Assembly: GCA_965243185.1 (NCBI GenBank)
Contig: OZ251531.1
Coordinates: forward strand, 1,736,001 to 1,800,000
DNA: 64,000 nucleotides
Direction: 5' to 3'
Origin: CBDBCU01 sp965243185
Lineage (GTDB): Bacteria; Chloroflexota; Dehalococcoidia; Lucifugimonadales; UBA3495
Shown: positions 33,232 through 41,312 of the stretch, piece after piece
Numbering within the stretch: position 1 is the stretch's first letter
How the letters are laid out: each line of letters starts with the position of its first letter
The notes under the pieces: generated by a model
Databases searched by the model: none
Told to the model about the DNA's origin: nothing
Seen by the model: only the letters and a program-made list of their open reading frames with translations
Translations under genes and position numbers: made by a program

Positions 33232-35079
33232 ATGAGTCCACGGAGCCGGAGTCGGGTGGCGGCACCGCCGCAGGTTAATCATCCCGTTGCGGAGAATGCG
33301 CTGATTCCGATGCGGGACGGGACGCTGCTGGCGGCGGATATTCACCATCCCCGGGGAGAAACGGGGCCGCTGCCGGCATTGCTGCAACGGACGCCCTATA
33401 ACAAGGCGGCCGCGCCCCGCATTGAGGAAGCCAATTTCTTTGCGGAAAATGGCTATGTGACGGTGATGCAGGATTGCCGCGGCCGTTACGCCTCGCAAGG
33501 GGGGTTCAGCAAGTATGTGGACGAGGGGCGGGACGGCTATGACACGGTGGAGTGGCTGGCGCAGCAGCCCTGGTGCAACGGCAAGGTGGGGACTTTCGGC
33601 TTGTCTTACGCCGCCCATACGCAGGCGGCGCTGGCTTGCCTGAATCCGCCGCATTTGGCGGCGATGTGGCTGGAATGCGGCGGGTTTTCCAGCGCTTTTC
33701 ACAGCGGCTGCCGCAATGGGGGGGCTTTTGAGCTGCGGCAAGTTACTTGGGCTTTTCGGGAGGCGTTGGAAAGTCCGGCGGCGCGCAACAACCCGGATAC
33801 GGTCCGGGCGGCGCTGCTGAATCAGGATATTAACGACTGGTTTGACCGGATGCCGTGGAAGCCGGGACATTCGCCGCTGCAATGGACGCCGGATTATGAA
33901 AGCTATTTGCTGGAAATCTGGGGTTACGAAGTTTTTGATGAATACTGGCAGCAAGTGGGTCTGTGCGCGCAGGCTTACTATGATGCCTTTGCCGATGTGC
34001 CGCAGGTGCATCAAGGCAGTTGGTATGACCCTTATGCCGGCGGCACTATTGAAAACTATGTGAACCTGTCGCGCTTGAAGCGAAGCCCGGTGTCGCTGAT
34101 TATGGGGCCGTGGACGCACGGGGCCCATTCGGTTCCCTACTCCGGGGATGCGGATTTTGGGGCGCAGTCTGCCATTGACAATCGGGTGGAGGGGGATTTT
34201 AACCGGCAACGGCTGCGCTTTTTTGACCGGTGGCTGAAGGGTATGGATAACGGTTGGGAGGAACGACCGGCGGCGCAGCTGTTTGTGATGGGCGGGGGCA
34301 GCGGGCGGCGTACGGCGGCCGGGCGGCTGCGGCACGGCGGCCGGTGGCGGGCGGCGTTGGAATGGCCGCCGGCGGAGGGAGTGGCGACGCCCTTTTATTT
34401 GCAGCCCGGCGGCGGGCTGGCGGAACAGCCGCCGGCAGTTGCGGGGGCAAGCAGCCGCTACCGGTTTGACCCGGCTAATCCGGTGCCGACGATTGGCGGC
34501 AACATATCCTCGGGGCTGCCGATTATGGAGCCGGGCGGGTTTGACCAGCGGGAGTCGTCGGATTTTTACGGCTGCCAGCCGCCTTATTTGCCCTTGGCGG
34601 CGCGCCCGGATGTGCTGGTGTTTCAGACGGAGCCGCTGGCGGCGGATTTGGAAATTACCGGGCCGGTGGAAGTGAAGTTGTGGATCGCGTCAACGGCGGT
34701 GGATACGGACTTTACCGCCAAGCTGCTGGATATTTACCCGCCGTCCCGGGATTACCCGGAGGGGTATGCGCTGAACTTGACGGATGGGGTGTTGCGGGCC
34801 AAGTTCCGCAATTCGTGGCGCAAGCCGGAACTGCTGACGCCGGGGGATGTGTATCCCATTACTATCCAACTGTATCCCACGGCCAATCGCTTTGCCCAAG
34901 GGCATCGGATCCGCTTGGATATTGCCTCGAGCAACTTCCCGCGTTTGGATGTGAACGGCAACACCGGGGAGAACCCGGCGGTTTCGGCGATTAAGGTGAT
35001 GGCGGATAATACGGTGTACCATAGCCGGGAGCGGGCGTCGTGCGTAATGCTGTGGGTGGTGGGGGCTGGTGGGGAGTAA
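33232..35079 (+). CDS. CocE/NonD (X-Pro dipeptidyl-peptidase S15) family hydrolase
   Basis: This 615-residue alpha/beta-hydrolase has the S15 layout. The catalytic serine lies in GTFGLSYAAHTQ near residue 125. The family start is IPMRDGTLLAADIHHP, then QRTPYNK and VTVMQDCRGRY. The C-terminal jelly-roll domain (about 420-610) has LEITGPVEVKLWIAST. Members hydrolyse esters, amides or Xaa-Pro peptides. The substrate is not predictable. A GGAGGG ribosome site precedes the ATG. It converges on the nuclease-like gene 17 bp beyond its stop. Confidence 0.9.
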   Translation: MSPRSRSRVAAPPQVNHPVAENALIPMRDGTLLAADIHHPRGETGPLPALLQRTPYNKAAAPRIEEANFFAENGYVTVMQDCRGRYASQGGFSKYVDEGRDGYDTVEWLAQQPWCNGKVGTFGLSYAAHTQAALACLNPPHLAAMWLECGGFSSAFHSGCRNGGAFELRQVTWAFREALESPAARNNPDTVRAALLNQDINDWFDRMPWKPGHSPLQWTPDYESYLLEIWGYEVFDEYWQQVGLCAQAYYDAFADVPQVHQGSWYDPYAGGTIENYVNLSRLKRSPVSLIMGPWTHGAHSVPYSGDADFGAQSAIDNRVEGDFNRQRLRFFDRWLKGMDNGWEERPAAQLFVMGGGSGRRTAAGRLRHGGRWRAALEWPPAEGVATPFYLQPGGGLAEQPPAVAGASSRYRFDPANPVPTIGGNISSGLPIMEPGGFDQRESSDFYGCQPPYLPLAARPDVLVFQTEPLAADLEITGPVEVKLWIASTAVDTDFTAKLLDIYPPSRDYPEGYALNLTDGVLRAKFRNSWRKPELLTPGDVYPITIQLYPTANRFAQGHRIRLDIASSNFPRLDVNGNTGENPAVSAIKVMADNTVYHSRERASCVMLWVVGAGGE

Positions 35080-35096
35080 CGGGGCGGTTGGCGGTT

Positions 35097-35600
35097 TCAG
35101 GGGAGGCGGGTTATTGGGTATTGGGGAAAATTGCGGTTCCAAGTGTCGAGGTTCGCTACTACGCAGCTATGGACTATAGGGCGCGGCCATTGCCTCCCCG
35201 GCGGGCCGAGCAAAGGCAGTTTCTGCTCCAACCTTTCCTGCCCGATTAGCAAATCGGAATCGTCAAGGTCAGCCAAAGCAATAAGCACCAAATAGTGAAT
35301 AGGTTTATCGGCCCGCCCGGAAGCCCATTCGTAGAGAAAGGAATCCCGGTATTTGTATTTCAACTCCTCGTCGATTTGTCCGCTTTGGAATTGCCGGCGG
35401 TAACCGGCAGCGGCTTGGGGCGGCGCCATGGGATGCTGCGGGTCTTTGAACTCGATAAACAGGTAATGGTCGGGAAGTTCGACGACAAAATCCACGGCCC
35501 GCATACAATGGCTCAAACCGTGGCTGGCAGCATCAAACTTCCGGGCGGCCACCGCGCCATTGATGACGATTTGCAAGTTGCCTTCGGTAAGAACCGTCAT
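35097..35600 (-). CDS. PD-(D/E)XK-like protein, partner of the upstream ATPase
   Basis: This 167-residue protein has a compact nuclease-like motif, AVDFVVELPDHYLFIEFKD, with Asp 37 and E50-F-K52 placed as in the PD-(D/E)XK superfamily. The rest has LVLIALADLDDSDLLIG but no other motif I know. The gene overlaps the upstream ATPase gene by 4 bases (35597-35600), which indicates coupled translation. A natural reading is an ATPase-controlled DNA- or RNA-cutting effector, as in two-gene anti-phage modules. This has not been shown. Confidence 0.65.
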   Translation of the reverse strand: MTVLTEGNLQIVINGAVAARKFDAASHGLSHCMRAVDFVVELPDHYLFIEFKDPQHPMAPPQAAAGYRRQFQSGQIDEELKYKYRDSFLYEWASGRADKPIHYLVLIALADLDDSDLLIGQERLEQKLPLLGPPGRQWPRPIVHSCVVANLDTWNRNFPQYPITRLP

Positions 35601-36616
35601 CGCGGCCGCCCGCTCAAAGCCCGTTCGACGGTTCGGTCGTAAAGGTCGGTGAAAGTATCCATAATGGCGTTGGGGCGGATGCCCAGGTAGTTGCCGGTGG
35701 TGCGGCAGGCGATTTCCTCATCCTCGGCCCGGTAGAGGGAATGGTAGGCTACTTGGTCGCCGGGTTGCAGCCGTAAGTCCAGTTCTTTGAGGATGACATA
35801 GTCGTGGGTGGCGAGGAAAATCTGGACGCCGGCCCGTTGCAGTTCCAGCAGGGTGTTAATCAATAGGCCGTACAGTTTGGGGTTAAGGTTGGTTTCCGGT
35901 TCGTCCCAGAACAGAACCGAACCATCCGACAGGCTGCCGTTGCGGATGAGGAGCCAGAGCAGGGCCAGTTTGCGGATGCCCTCGGCCAGGAGGGAAAACT
36001 CCAGACTGCCGGATTTGCTTTCGAGAAAGAATTCCTCGCCTTTGATGGCTACCGGGCCGCCGATGGTCTTTTCGAGGGCGGACAGCAGGGGTTGGCGGCA
36101 GTCATCGGGGTTGCCGCGCAGGGGCGGGAGGTAAGCCCGGTGGAGAATATCGGTATAGACTTCCGCAAAGTGAATTTCGCGGGCGGCGTACAAGGCGAGG
36201 AAGCCGGGGGCGTTAGCCAGCATTTCTTTGACCGGGATATAGACGCTGGGCAGGGGCGAATTTTGCCATTTCCTAAAACCGGTTTCGGCATCGGAAACGG
36301 TGGGTTCAACATCCCGGGCAATAGTAGCGCCCAAGCTGCAATTTTGGCGAAATACTTCTACTGCCCCCAAGCCCTGCCTTGCCCGGTCTTTAATTAACCG
36401 GCCGGCGTCATTGCCTGAGGGGAGAAAGACGCGCCGCAACTTGTCGGAAAACGAGCCGCCGGTTTGGGAAAGGGCGCCGGCTGCATAGCAGACTTTCAGC
36501 AGGTGGGTTTTGCCGGCGCCGTTGGCGCCGACCAGGATGTTGATGCCGGGGGCGAAGTCCACCGTCAAGTCAGCAAAGGCGGTGAAGTTGGTCAGTTTTA
36601 CTTGGGTGAGCGGCAT
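35597..36616 (-). CDS. AAA15-type ATPase of a two-gene module
   Basis: This 339-residue ATPase has Walker A GANGAGKT (30-37), Walker B SVLFWDEPETNLNP near 233-246, and a switch His in IFLATHDYVIL. The N-terminal LTNFTAFADLTVDF strand is typical of OLD/RecF-like ATPases. Its 3' end overlaps the nuclease-like gene by 4 bases. It is not a close relative of the ATPase at 5876. Together with the nuclease-like partner it resembles Septu-like or other ATPase/nuclease defence pairs; the function is inferred from layout alone. Confidence 0.82.
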   Translation of the reverse strand: MPLTQVKLTNFTAFADLTVDFAPGINILVGANGAGKTHLLKVCYAAGALSQTGGSFSDKLRRVFLPSGNDAGRLIKDRARQGLGAVEVFRQNCSLGATIARDVEPTVSDAETGFRKWQNSPLPSVYIPVKEMLANAPGFLALYAAREIHFAEVYTDILHRAYLPPLRGNPDDCRQPLLSALEKTIGGPVAIKGEEFFLESKSGSLEFSLLAEGIRKLALLWLLIRNGSLSDGSVLFWDEPETNLNPKLYGLLINTLLELQRAGVQIFLATHDYVILKELDLRLQPGDQVAYHSLYRAEDEEIACRTTGNYLGIRPNAIMDTFTDLYDRTVERALSGRPR

Positions 36617-36711
36617 AACAACCTCGCGAGCAGCTTGCTGATAACGATAGGTTAGTTATGCCGTGCTGTCAAGGGATTGACGGTAAAGGCGCCCTTGGCC
36701 GGGCATTTTAC

Positions 36712-36739
36712 GGATTCCGGTTGGCACGGGGAAGGACGG
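36712..36739. repeat. REP-like short palindrome
   Basis: GGATTCCGGTTGGCACGGGG followed by AAGGACGG. It is another member of the family at 16096 and stands upstream of the ATPase gene. Confidence 0.4.
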
Positions 36740-36741
36740 CG

Positions 36742-36767
36742 CCGGGGCGGGATGGGGCCCGCCCCGG
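36742..36767. terminator. GC-rich perfect hairpin
   Basis: CCGGGGCGGG pairs with CCCGCCCCGG around a 6-nt loop. It may end transcription of the gene at 36864 (-). No T-run is visible. Confidence 0.4.
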
Positions 36768-36863
36768 ATGGGGTTGGTTAGCCGGGATTACCGCCGCACC
36801 CGCCGGGTTTTCTCGCAGGTGGCCGTCCACTGGTGGGTTTGCATGGCGCGGTAGCGATGATCT

Positions 36864-37676
36864 TCATTGGGCGGGCGCGGTGGGGGGGGCGGGGTTGTTG
36901 GCCGAATAGACATAAACCAGCGGTTCGAGGGCGACTTTACGGGCGCGGTGATAACCCTCCTCCCGGAAGTAGGCGCTGGCGGCCGATTTGGCTTGGTTGA
37001 TAAAAGGCGGGAAGTCGGGCCGGGTACGGGGGTTGTCGAAGATGTTCTCGGCTTGGCGATAGCCGATGGGTTGGTCGGGGGCGCCAATTCCGTAATCGCC
37101 CCAAGGGGATTCGAGGGTATGCTCGGCGTCGGCTGCGACATCCATACGGGCGGTTACGATGGTTTTCCGGCGGCGGCGTTCCTCCCGGGGAAACTCAAAA
37201 ATGAGTTCGCGGCTGACGCCGGTTACGCCGGATTCGCCTTCGGTCAGGTAGCCCTCTTGGGCGGAGAGGAAGCCGCGGAAGTTGCCGCTTTCGCCAAAAT
37301 AGACGGTGTCGTCCCGCTCGTTGCGGTCGCGGCCGGCGGCCCAGGTTTCGGCTTTAGTCCAGGTGTCGGACTGGTCGATGGCGCAATAGATGGACTTGCC
37401 GCGGTTGGCGGCGAGGGATTCGAGGATAACGGAGACGCGGGCATCGTCGGCGTCAGCGACAGCGGGGGACTCTTGCCAGTCGGAGCAGTCCCAAGGGATG
37501 GAGCGGGGGGCGGCGTGGGCGACGTTTACATAGAACAGATGTTCGGAGAGGGGTAGTTCGGAAGTGGAGCGGGTCAGGGCCGGTTCAGCCCGGCTGCTCT
37601 GCATCAAAGCGCCGCCGACCAGCAGCAGCGACAGCGTCGTCAAAGACAGGATAAGTTTAAGCCGCCACGGGAACAT
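36864..37676 (-). CDS. Secreted or membrane-anchored hypothetical protein
   Basis: This 270-residue protein starts at MFPWRLKLIL (37676) behind a GGAGG site. A signal or anchor helix (about 5-25) is followed by an exported domain without known motifs. It has LSEHLFYVNVAHAA, then repeated acidic/aromatic stretches such as CSDWQESPAVADADDARV and YFGESGNFRGFLSAQEG. The C-terminal YREEGYHRA-like region is charged. No catalytic residues stand out. It may act at the cell surface; no function is proposed. Confidence 0.6.
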   Translation of the reverse strand: MFPWRLKLILSLTTLSLLLVGGALMQSSRAEPALTRSTSELPLSEHLFYVNVAHAAPRSIPWDCSDWQESPAVADADDARVSVILESLAANRGKSIYCAIDQSDTWTKAETWAAGRDRNERDDTVYFGESGNFRGFLSAQEGYLTEGESGVTGVSRELIFEFPREERRRRKTIVTARMDVAADAEHTLESPWGDYGIGAPDQPIGYRQAENIFDNPRTRPDFPPFINQAKSAASAYFREEGYHRARKVALEPLVYVYSANNPAPPTAPAQ

Positions 37677-37812
37677 ATCACCAGCCTCCTCAGGGAAATC
37701 TGCCAAAGTAATCCTACCGTAACAGGATAAGGCTGGGGTTGTTAACCGGGAATCAAAGGAAATTGCCCGGCCATCCCATATCGCAACCGTCATTCCCGGG
37801 CAATTGCCCTGT

Positions 37813-37818
37813 TATAAT
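37813..37818 (+). promoter_or_regulatory. -10 box with adjacent palindrome
   Basis: TATAAT lies just after the 12-bp palindrome GGGCAATTGCCC (37798-37809). The palindrome could be an operator overlapping the -35 region. No clear -35 hexamer is seen. Confidence 0.35.
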
Positions 37819-37827
37819 TCCCCCGGC

Positions 37828-38355
37828 GTGAAAATCCATCCGGGAGGTGCTACAATAAAGATAGTCAAAATTATCGTCTATGTCGCCACCTTCGCCGTAG
37901 TTATCGCCATCGCGGTAGCCATCGCCGCCCTCAGCCTCAGCGTCGCCCCGGCGGCAGCCAAAAGCACCCTGCTGGGCAAAATTGCCATCATCCTGGGCGG
38001 CTTTGCGGTAACCGGCGGCGTAATCTATCTGGCGGAGAAGCTCATCAATGTGATCAAGGAGGTAGGCAACTTGGTAACGGAAATCATCGTCGAGAAGTAC
38101 AAAAAGACCCAGCTGGAAGCCGGCATCAAGATTGGCATCGAGCAGGGCGTCGAAATCGGCCGGGAACAGGGCGTCGAAATCGGCCGGGAGCAGGGCGTCG
38201 AAATCGGCCGGGAACAGGGCGTCGAAATCGGCCGGGAGCAGGAACGCCAGGCGTGGCAAGGGTGGTACCAGCGGCAGGAAGCCGCCCACCGGGAGTGCCG
38301 CCCTTTTACCGAACCGCCGCCGGGCTATTCCCCCGATGCCAGCGCCAACGGCTAA
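37828..38355 (+). CDS. Membrane protein with octapeptide GREQGVEI repeats
   Basis: This protein of about 175 residues has two hydrophobic segments (about 12-35 and 45-65), then a cytoplasmic-type tail. The tail has five 8-residue repeats of the type GREQGVEI, and the octamers probably form a helical bundle or coil. The C-terminus is Trp/Arg-rich. The start is uncertain: GTG 37828 lies 10 bases after a -10 box, while a GGGAGG site sits 11 bases before an ATA at 37856. Short repeats of this type are seen in several bacterial proteins of unknown role. Confidence 0.55.
   Translation: MKIHPGGATIKIVKIIVYVATFAVVIAIAVAIAALSLSVAPAAAKSTLLGKIAIILGGFAVTGGVIYLAEKLINVIKEVGNLVTEIIVEKYKKTQLEAGIKIGIEQGVEIGREQGVEIGREQGVEIGREQGVEIGREQERQAWQGWYQRQEAAHRECRPFTEPPPGYSPDASANG
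38137..38243 (+). repeat. 24-bp tandem coding repeat with 48-bp higher order
   Basis: Units read CGGGAACAGGGCGTCGAAAT plus CGGC. The third codon alternates GAA and GAG between units, so the true repeat unit is 48 bp. It encodes the GREQGVEI octamers. Confidence 0.85.
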
Positions 38356-38421
38356 GACCGCCCTTAGTCGCGCCGGCCGCAACGCCGCCGCCTACCTCAC
38401 CATCAACTGGCAGCGGTGACC

Positions 38422-38506
38422 CCGGGCTATCGCGTATAAAAAACCGTCGTTCCCGTGAAAGCGGGAATGATGGCAAGCAAGCCGCCAAGTATATGCGATA
38501 GCCCGG
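38422..38506. repeat. MITE-like inverted-repeat element, copy 2
   Basis: Arms CCGGGCTATCGCGTATA and TATATGCGATAGCCCGG form a 17-bp inverted repeat with one mismatch. They enclose an inner palindrome GTCGTTCCCGTGAAAGCGGG followed by AATGATGG. Length and layout match copy 1 at 17903-17986. Confidence 0.75.
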
Positions 38507-38543
38507 TTTCTCCGCCCCCCTGTCCAAAACCCCCGGCGCGGTA

Positions 38544-38549
38544 TATAAT
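38544..38549 (+). promoter_or_regulatory. -10 box before the comB-like gene
   Basis: TATAAT lies 30 bases before the ATG. No clear -35 hexamer is seen. A GGAAAGGGG ribosome site follows. Confidence 0.4.
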
Positions 38550-38579
38550 ACCAGCCATACCATCCGGAAAGGGGCCATT

Positions 38580-39278
38580 ATGGAAATACGCCTCGGCAGC
38601 TTGGCCCGGGACGCCCGGGACGCCGCCGGAACCGTCATCATCATCGACGTTTTCCGCGCCTTTACCACCGCCGCCATTGCCTTCGACCAGGGCGCAACAT
38701 CCATCACCCTGGTGGCTGAGGCTGATGACGCCTTGGCCCTGCACCGCAGCGGCGTTGGCGACCTGCTGATGGGCGAAGTGGATGGCAAACGACCGCCCGG
38801 CTTCGACTACGGCAATTCTCCCTACGAAATTACCGGCATTGACCTGGCGGGCAAATCCTTGGTGCAGTCCACCCGGGCCGGCACCGTGGGCGTTGCCGCC
38901 GCCTTTGCCGCCGCCAACGCCGGCGCCATCTACCTCGGCTCCTTTGCCGTTGCCGCCGCCACGGTCCAAGCCGTATTGCAGGACAACCCGCAACTGGTAA
39001 CTATCGTCGCTATGGGCGACCAAGCCGTGATTCGCTCCGATGAGGATGAACACTGCGCCCTCTACCTCCGCAACCTGCTGGAGGGCCGCCAACCGGACCC
39101 GGACGCCCTGCGGCAGCTGATAATGGCCGGCGGCGCTACCCAGAAATTCTTTGACCCGGCCCAGCCGCAATACCATCCCCAAGATGTGGAACTGGCGTTG
39201 CAGTTCAGCAAATACCCCTTTGCGATGCGGGTCAGCCAGGAGCAGGGACGCCCGGTAGCCCGCAAAGTAGCGGTCTAG
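38580..39278 (+). CDS. 2-phosphosulfolactate phosphatase family protein (ComB-like)
   Basis: This 232-residue protein has ComB features: IIIDVFRAFTTAAIAFDQGA near 21-40, LLMGEVDGKRPPGFDYGNSP, and VQSTRAGTVGV near 96-106. Characterised ComB proteins are Mg-dependent phosphatases acting on 2-phosphosulfolactate in coenzyme M synthesis. In bacteria without that pathway the substrate is unknown. A GGAAAGGGG ribosome site precedes the ATG. The next small ORF begins 22 bases after the stop. Confidence 0.88.
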   Translation: MEIRLGSLARDARDAAGTVIIIDVFRAFTTAAIAFDQGATSITLVAEADDALALHRSGVGDLLMGEVDGKRPPGFDYGNSPYEITGIDLAGKSLVQSTRAGTVGVAAAFAAANAGAIYLGSFAVAAATVQAVLQDNPQLVTIVAMGDQAVIRSDEDEHCALYLRNLLEGRQPDPDALRQLIMAGGATQKFFDPAQPQYHPQDVELALQFSKYPFAMRVSQEQGRPVARKVAV

Positions 39279-39300
39279 GAAACCGGGGGGACGGGACTCT

Positions 39301-39396
39301 GTGGCGCGGTTCGGCTGTCTGATTATCGGCGGGCTGTTTGCGGCGGCCTTTCTAATTTACTTTTTCCTGTTCCGGGTCAGCGGTGGCGGGTTCTAG
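39301..39396 (+). CDS. Candidate 31-residue membrane miniprotein
   Basis: GTG-started frame of 31 codons. It encodes an Arg-Cys N-terminus, one long hydrophobic segment of about 22 residues (CLIIGGLFAAAFLIYFFLF), and a short RVSGGGF tail. A GGGGGACGGG stretch precedes the GTG. The composition is that of small single-span membrane proteins, but the length gives little statistical support. Confidence 0.35.
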   Translation: MARFGCLIIGGLFAAAFLIYFFLFRVSGGGF

Positions 39397-39440
39397 CCCG
39401 CGTTCACTCTATCGCTAGGGTATTGCAGTCAAGCGTAGAT

Positions 39441-39528
39441 GTCATTCCGAGGGATAGCGAGGAATCCAAAAATCTTGAGAGGAATCCAGGGGCGGGCATT
39501 TTAGATTCCTCCCTTTGGTCGGAATGAC
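39441..39528. repeat. 88-bp inverted repeat element
   Basis: Outer arms GTCATTCCGA and TCGGAATGAC are a perfect 10-bp inverted repeat around 68 bp. Inner GGAATCC and GGATTCCTCCC-like segments add partial pairing. The sequence is related to, but not the same as, the MITE-like elements. It is non-coding. Confidence 0.5.
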
Positions 39529-39629
39529 ATAGCTATAAAGTCGGTTATCCGGGGCGTCAATAATTAGTGGGAACAGCCCTGGCTCGCCCCAATCCCCAAA
39601 TTGCCCTAAAATCTGCGGCCGATTTAGGC

Positions 39630-39657
39630 TTGACACCGGGATAATTTGGGTTAGAAT
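39630..39657 (+). promoter_or_regulatory. Promoter of the SelW-like gene
   Basis: TTGACA (39630-39635), 16 bp, TAGAAT (39652-39657). The ATG is 45 bases downstream with AAGGAGG between them. Confidence 0.65.
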
Positions 39658-39702
39658 AAACAAGACCTTACCCAAATCGACCGGTTTAAGGAGGGTTAGA
39701 AA

Positions 39703-39993
39703 ATGGAAGGAAAGGTCCAACTGGAAATTACCTACTGCGTGCCTTGACAGCACCACGCCACCGCCACGTGGATGGCGAACGAGTTTTTCCGCGCCTACGG
39801 CCCGGATGCGGCCATTACCATTTCCCCCCGCGGCCAGGGCATTATGGAAGTCTTTGTGGACGGGGAGAAAATCTTCGACAAGAAGGCCGAGGGTAACGCC
39901 TACCCCGACCTGTCCCGCGTCCGCAAGATGAAGGAAGTCATCGCCGAGCGCATCGCCGCCGCCGACCAGGTTGCCGTTCCCGCGGACAACTAG
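39703..39993 (+). CDS. SelW/Rdx-type selenoprotein (UGA at codon 15)
   Basis: Starting at ATG 39703 behind a perfect AAGGAGG site, the frame reads MEGKVQLEITYCVP, then TGA (39745-39747), then QHHATATWMANEFF to the TAG at 39993. The full product is 96 residues. Residues 12-15 give CVPU, the CxxU redox motif of the SelW/Rdx family, directly after the beta-strand ending ITY. The following IMEVFVDGEKIFDKK matches the family core. With a normal stop the product would be 14 residues. A hairpin with arms CGCCA/TGGCG lies about 13 nt after the UGA and may be its SECIS. Likely role: thiol-redox protein. Confidence 0.85.
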
Positions 39994-40035
39994 CCGGCTA
40001 CCCGGCAATCCGCCGGCAAAACCAACGACCAAAAC

Positions 40036-40074
40036 AACCGGCCCTCCTGGCTAAGGAGGGCCGGTTTCTCTTTT
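40036..40074 (+). terminator. Rho-independent terminator after the SelW-like gene
   Basis: AACCGGCCCTCCT pairs with AGGAGGGCCGGTT around a 5-nt loop, and TTTCTCTTTT follows. This is the clearest intrinsic terminator in the window. Confidence 0.92.
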
Positions 40075-40143
40075 CCGCCATTCCGGCCGTCTTTCCCCCA
40101 CCGCCGCCGCCATCCCCCCAACAATTCCCAATCCCCAATTCTA

Positions 40144-40152
40144 TGCTATAAT
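40144..40152 (+). promoter_or_regulatory. Extended -10 promoter of prs
   Basis: TGCTATAAT is a full extended -10 motif (TGN plus TATAAT), about 85 bases before the prs start. The leader holds an AAAGGAGG far from the ATG and a CTGCCGGCAG palindrome. Confidence 0.55.
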
Positions 40153-40236
40153 CCCCCGCGCACACCCTCCGGCCAATCTTGGGAAAGGAGGTAGAACTGC
40201 CGCCCGTCCGCCATTCCTGCCGGCAGTCCCTTTCTG

Positions 40237-41217
40237 ATGACGCTCAACAAAGGCCCCGTCCTCGACCACGACCTCCGCATCTTTTCCGGCAACGCCCATC
40301 CCGCCCTCGCCCACGCCGTCTGCGACTACCTCGCCATCCCTATGGCCCAGTCCGAAGTATTCAAATTCGCCAACGACAACACCTTCGTCCGCATCCTCGA
40401 AAACGTCCGCCAGCGCGATGTTTTCATCATCCAGCCCACCGGCGCCCCCACCAACGACAACCTGATGGAACTCCTCATTATGATTGACGCCTGCAAGCGC
40501 GCCTCCGCCGGCCGCATTACTGCCGTCATTCCCTACTACGGCTACAGCCGCACCGACAAAAAAGACCAGCCTCGCGTCCCCATCACCGCCCGCCTCGTCG
40601 CCGACCTGCTCACCGCCGCCGGCGCCGACCGAATGCTCACCGTCGACCTCCACGCCGGCCAAATCCAGGGCTTTTTTAACATTCCCGTGGACGAACTTAC
40701 CGCCCTGCCGCTCCTCTCCGACTACTTCAAGGCCAAGGAAATCGACGATATGGTAGTAGTGGCGGTGGATGTGGGCATCAGCAAGCGCGCCCGCGATGTC
40801 GCCGAACACCTCAACGTCCCCCTCGCCATCATCGAAAAACGCCGGGTGGACAACGCCGACCACTCCGAAACCCTCAATGTCATCGGCGAAGTCAACGGCA
40901 AAGTCGCCCTCACCTTCGACGACGAAATCCTCACCGGCGGCACCACCGTTAACGCCGGCCAAGCCCTGATGGAATGCGGCGTTACCCAGGTCTATTGCTG
41001 CGCCACCCATCCCGTCTTTGCCCGCCGCGCCTACGAAGTCATCGCCGCCAGCCACTTCGAGGAAGTCGTCGTCACCGACACCCTACCCCTTGACAATGCC
41101 CAACAGCAAGACAAAGTCAAAGTCCTCTCCATCGCCCCCTTGCTTGGCGAAGCCATCCGCCGCATCCACCGCGGCCAATCCGTCGGCGCCCTCTTCGGCC
41201 GCCACCAGCACCAGTAG
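40237..41217 (+). CDS. prs: Ribose-phosphate pyrophosphokinase (PRPP synthase)
   Basis: This 326-residue enzyme makes PRPP from ribose-5-phosphate and ATP. Motifs are LRIFSGNAHPALA at the start, FVRILENVRQRDVFIIQPTG, the YYGYSRTDKKDQPRVPITA flexible-loop region, VDLHAGQIQGFF, and the PRPP-binding FDDEILTGGTT. The usual SPD.GG segment reads VAVDVGISKRARD, a variant. The AAAGGAGG site at 40184 lies about 46 bases before this ATG, too far to act normally, so the true start may be upstream at a non-ATG codon. The ATG matches the family N-terminus well. Confidence 0.95.
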   Translation: MTLNKGPVLDHDLRIFSGNAHPALAHAVCDYLAIPMAQSEVFKFANDNTFVRILENVRQRDVFIIQPTGAPTNDNLMELLIMIDACKRASAGRITAVIPYYGYSRTDKKDQPRVPITARLVADLLTAAGADRMLTVDLHAGQIQGFFNIPVDELTALPLLSDYFKAKEIDDMVVVAVDVGISKRARDVAEHLNVPLAIIEKRRVDNADHSETLNVIGEVNGKVALTFDDEILTGGTTVNAGQALMECGVTQVYCCATHPVFARRAYEVIAASHFEEVVVTDTLPLDNAQQQDKVKVLSIAPLLGEAIRRIHRGQSVGALFGRHQHQ

Positions 41218-41312
41218 GATTACCCGGCCGCAACCTGCGTTGGGAACGTCTGACCGGCCGGCCCTCTATTCCCAAGGCCGGCCCTTGCCGTTTGCCAGCG
41301 GCCTGCTGGCAG

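Noticed and set aside
38137..38243. Tandem repeat considered as a CRISPR array
   Set aside because: Units are contiguous with no spacers and lie in frame within a gene. No CRISPR array was seen anywhere in the window.
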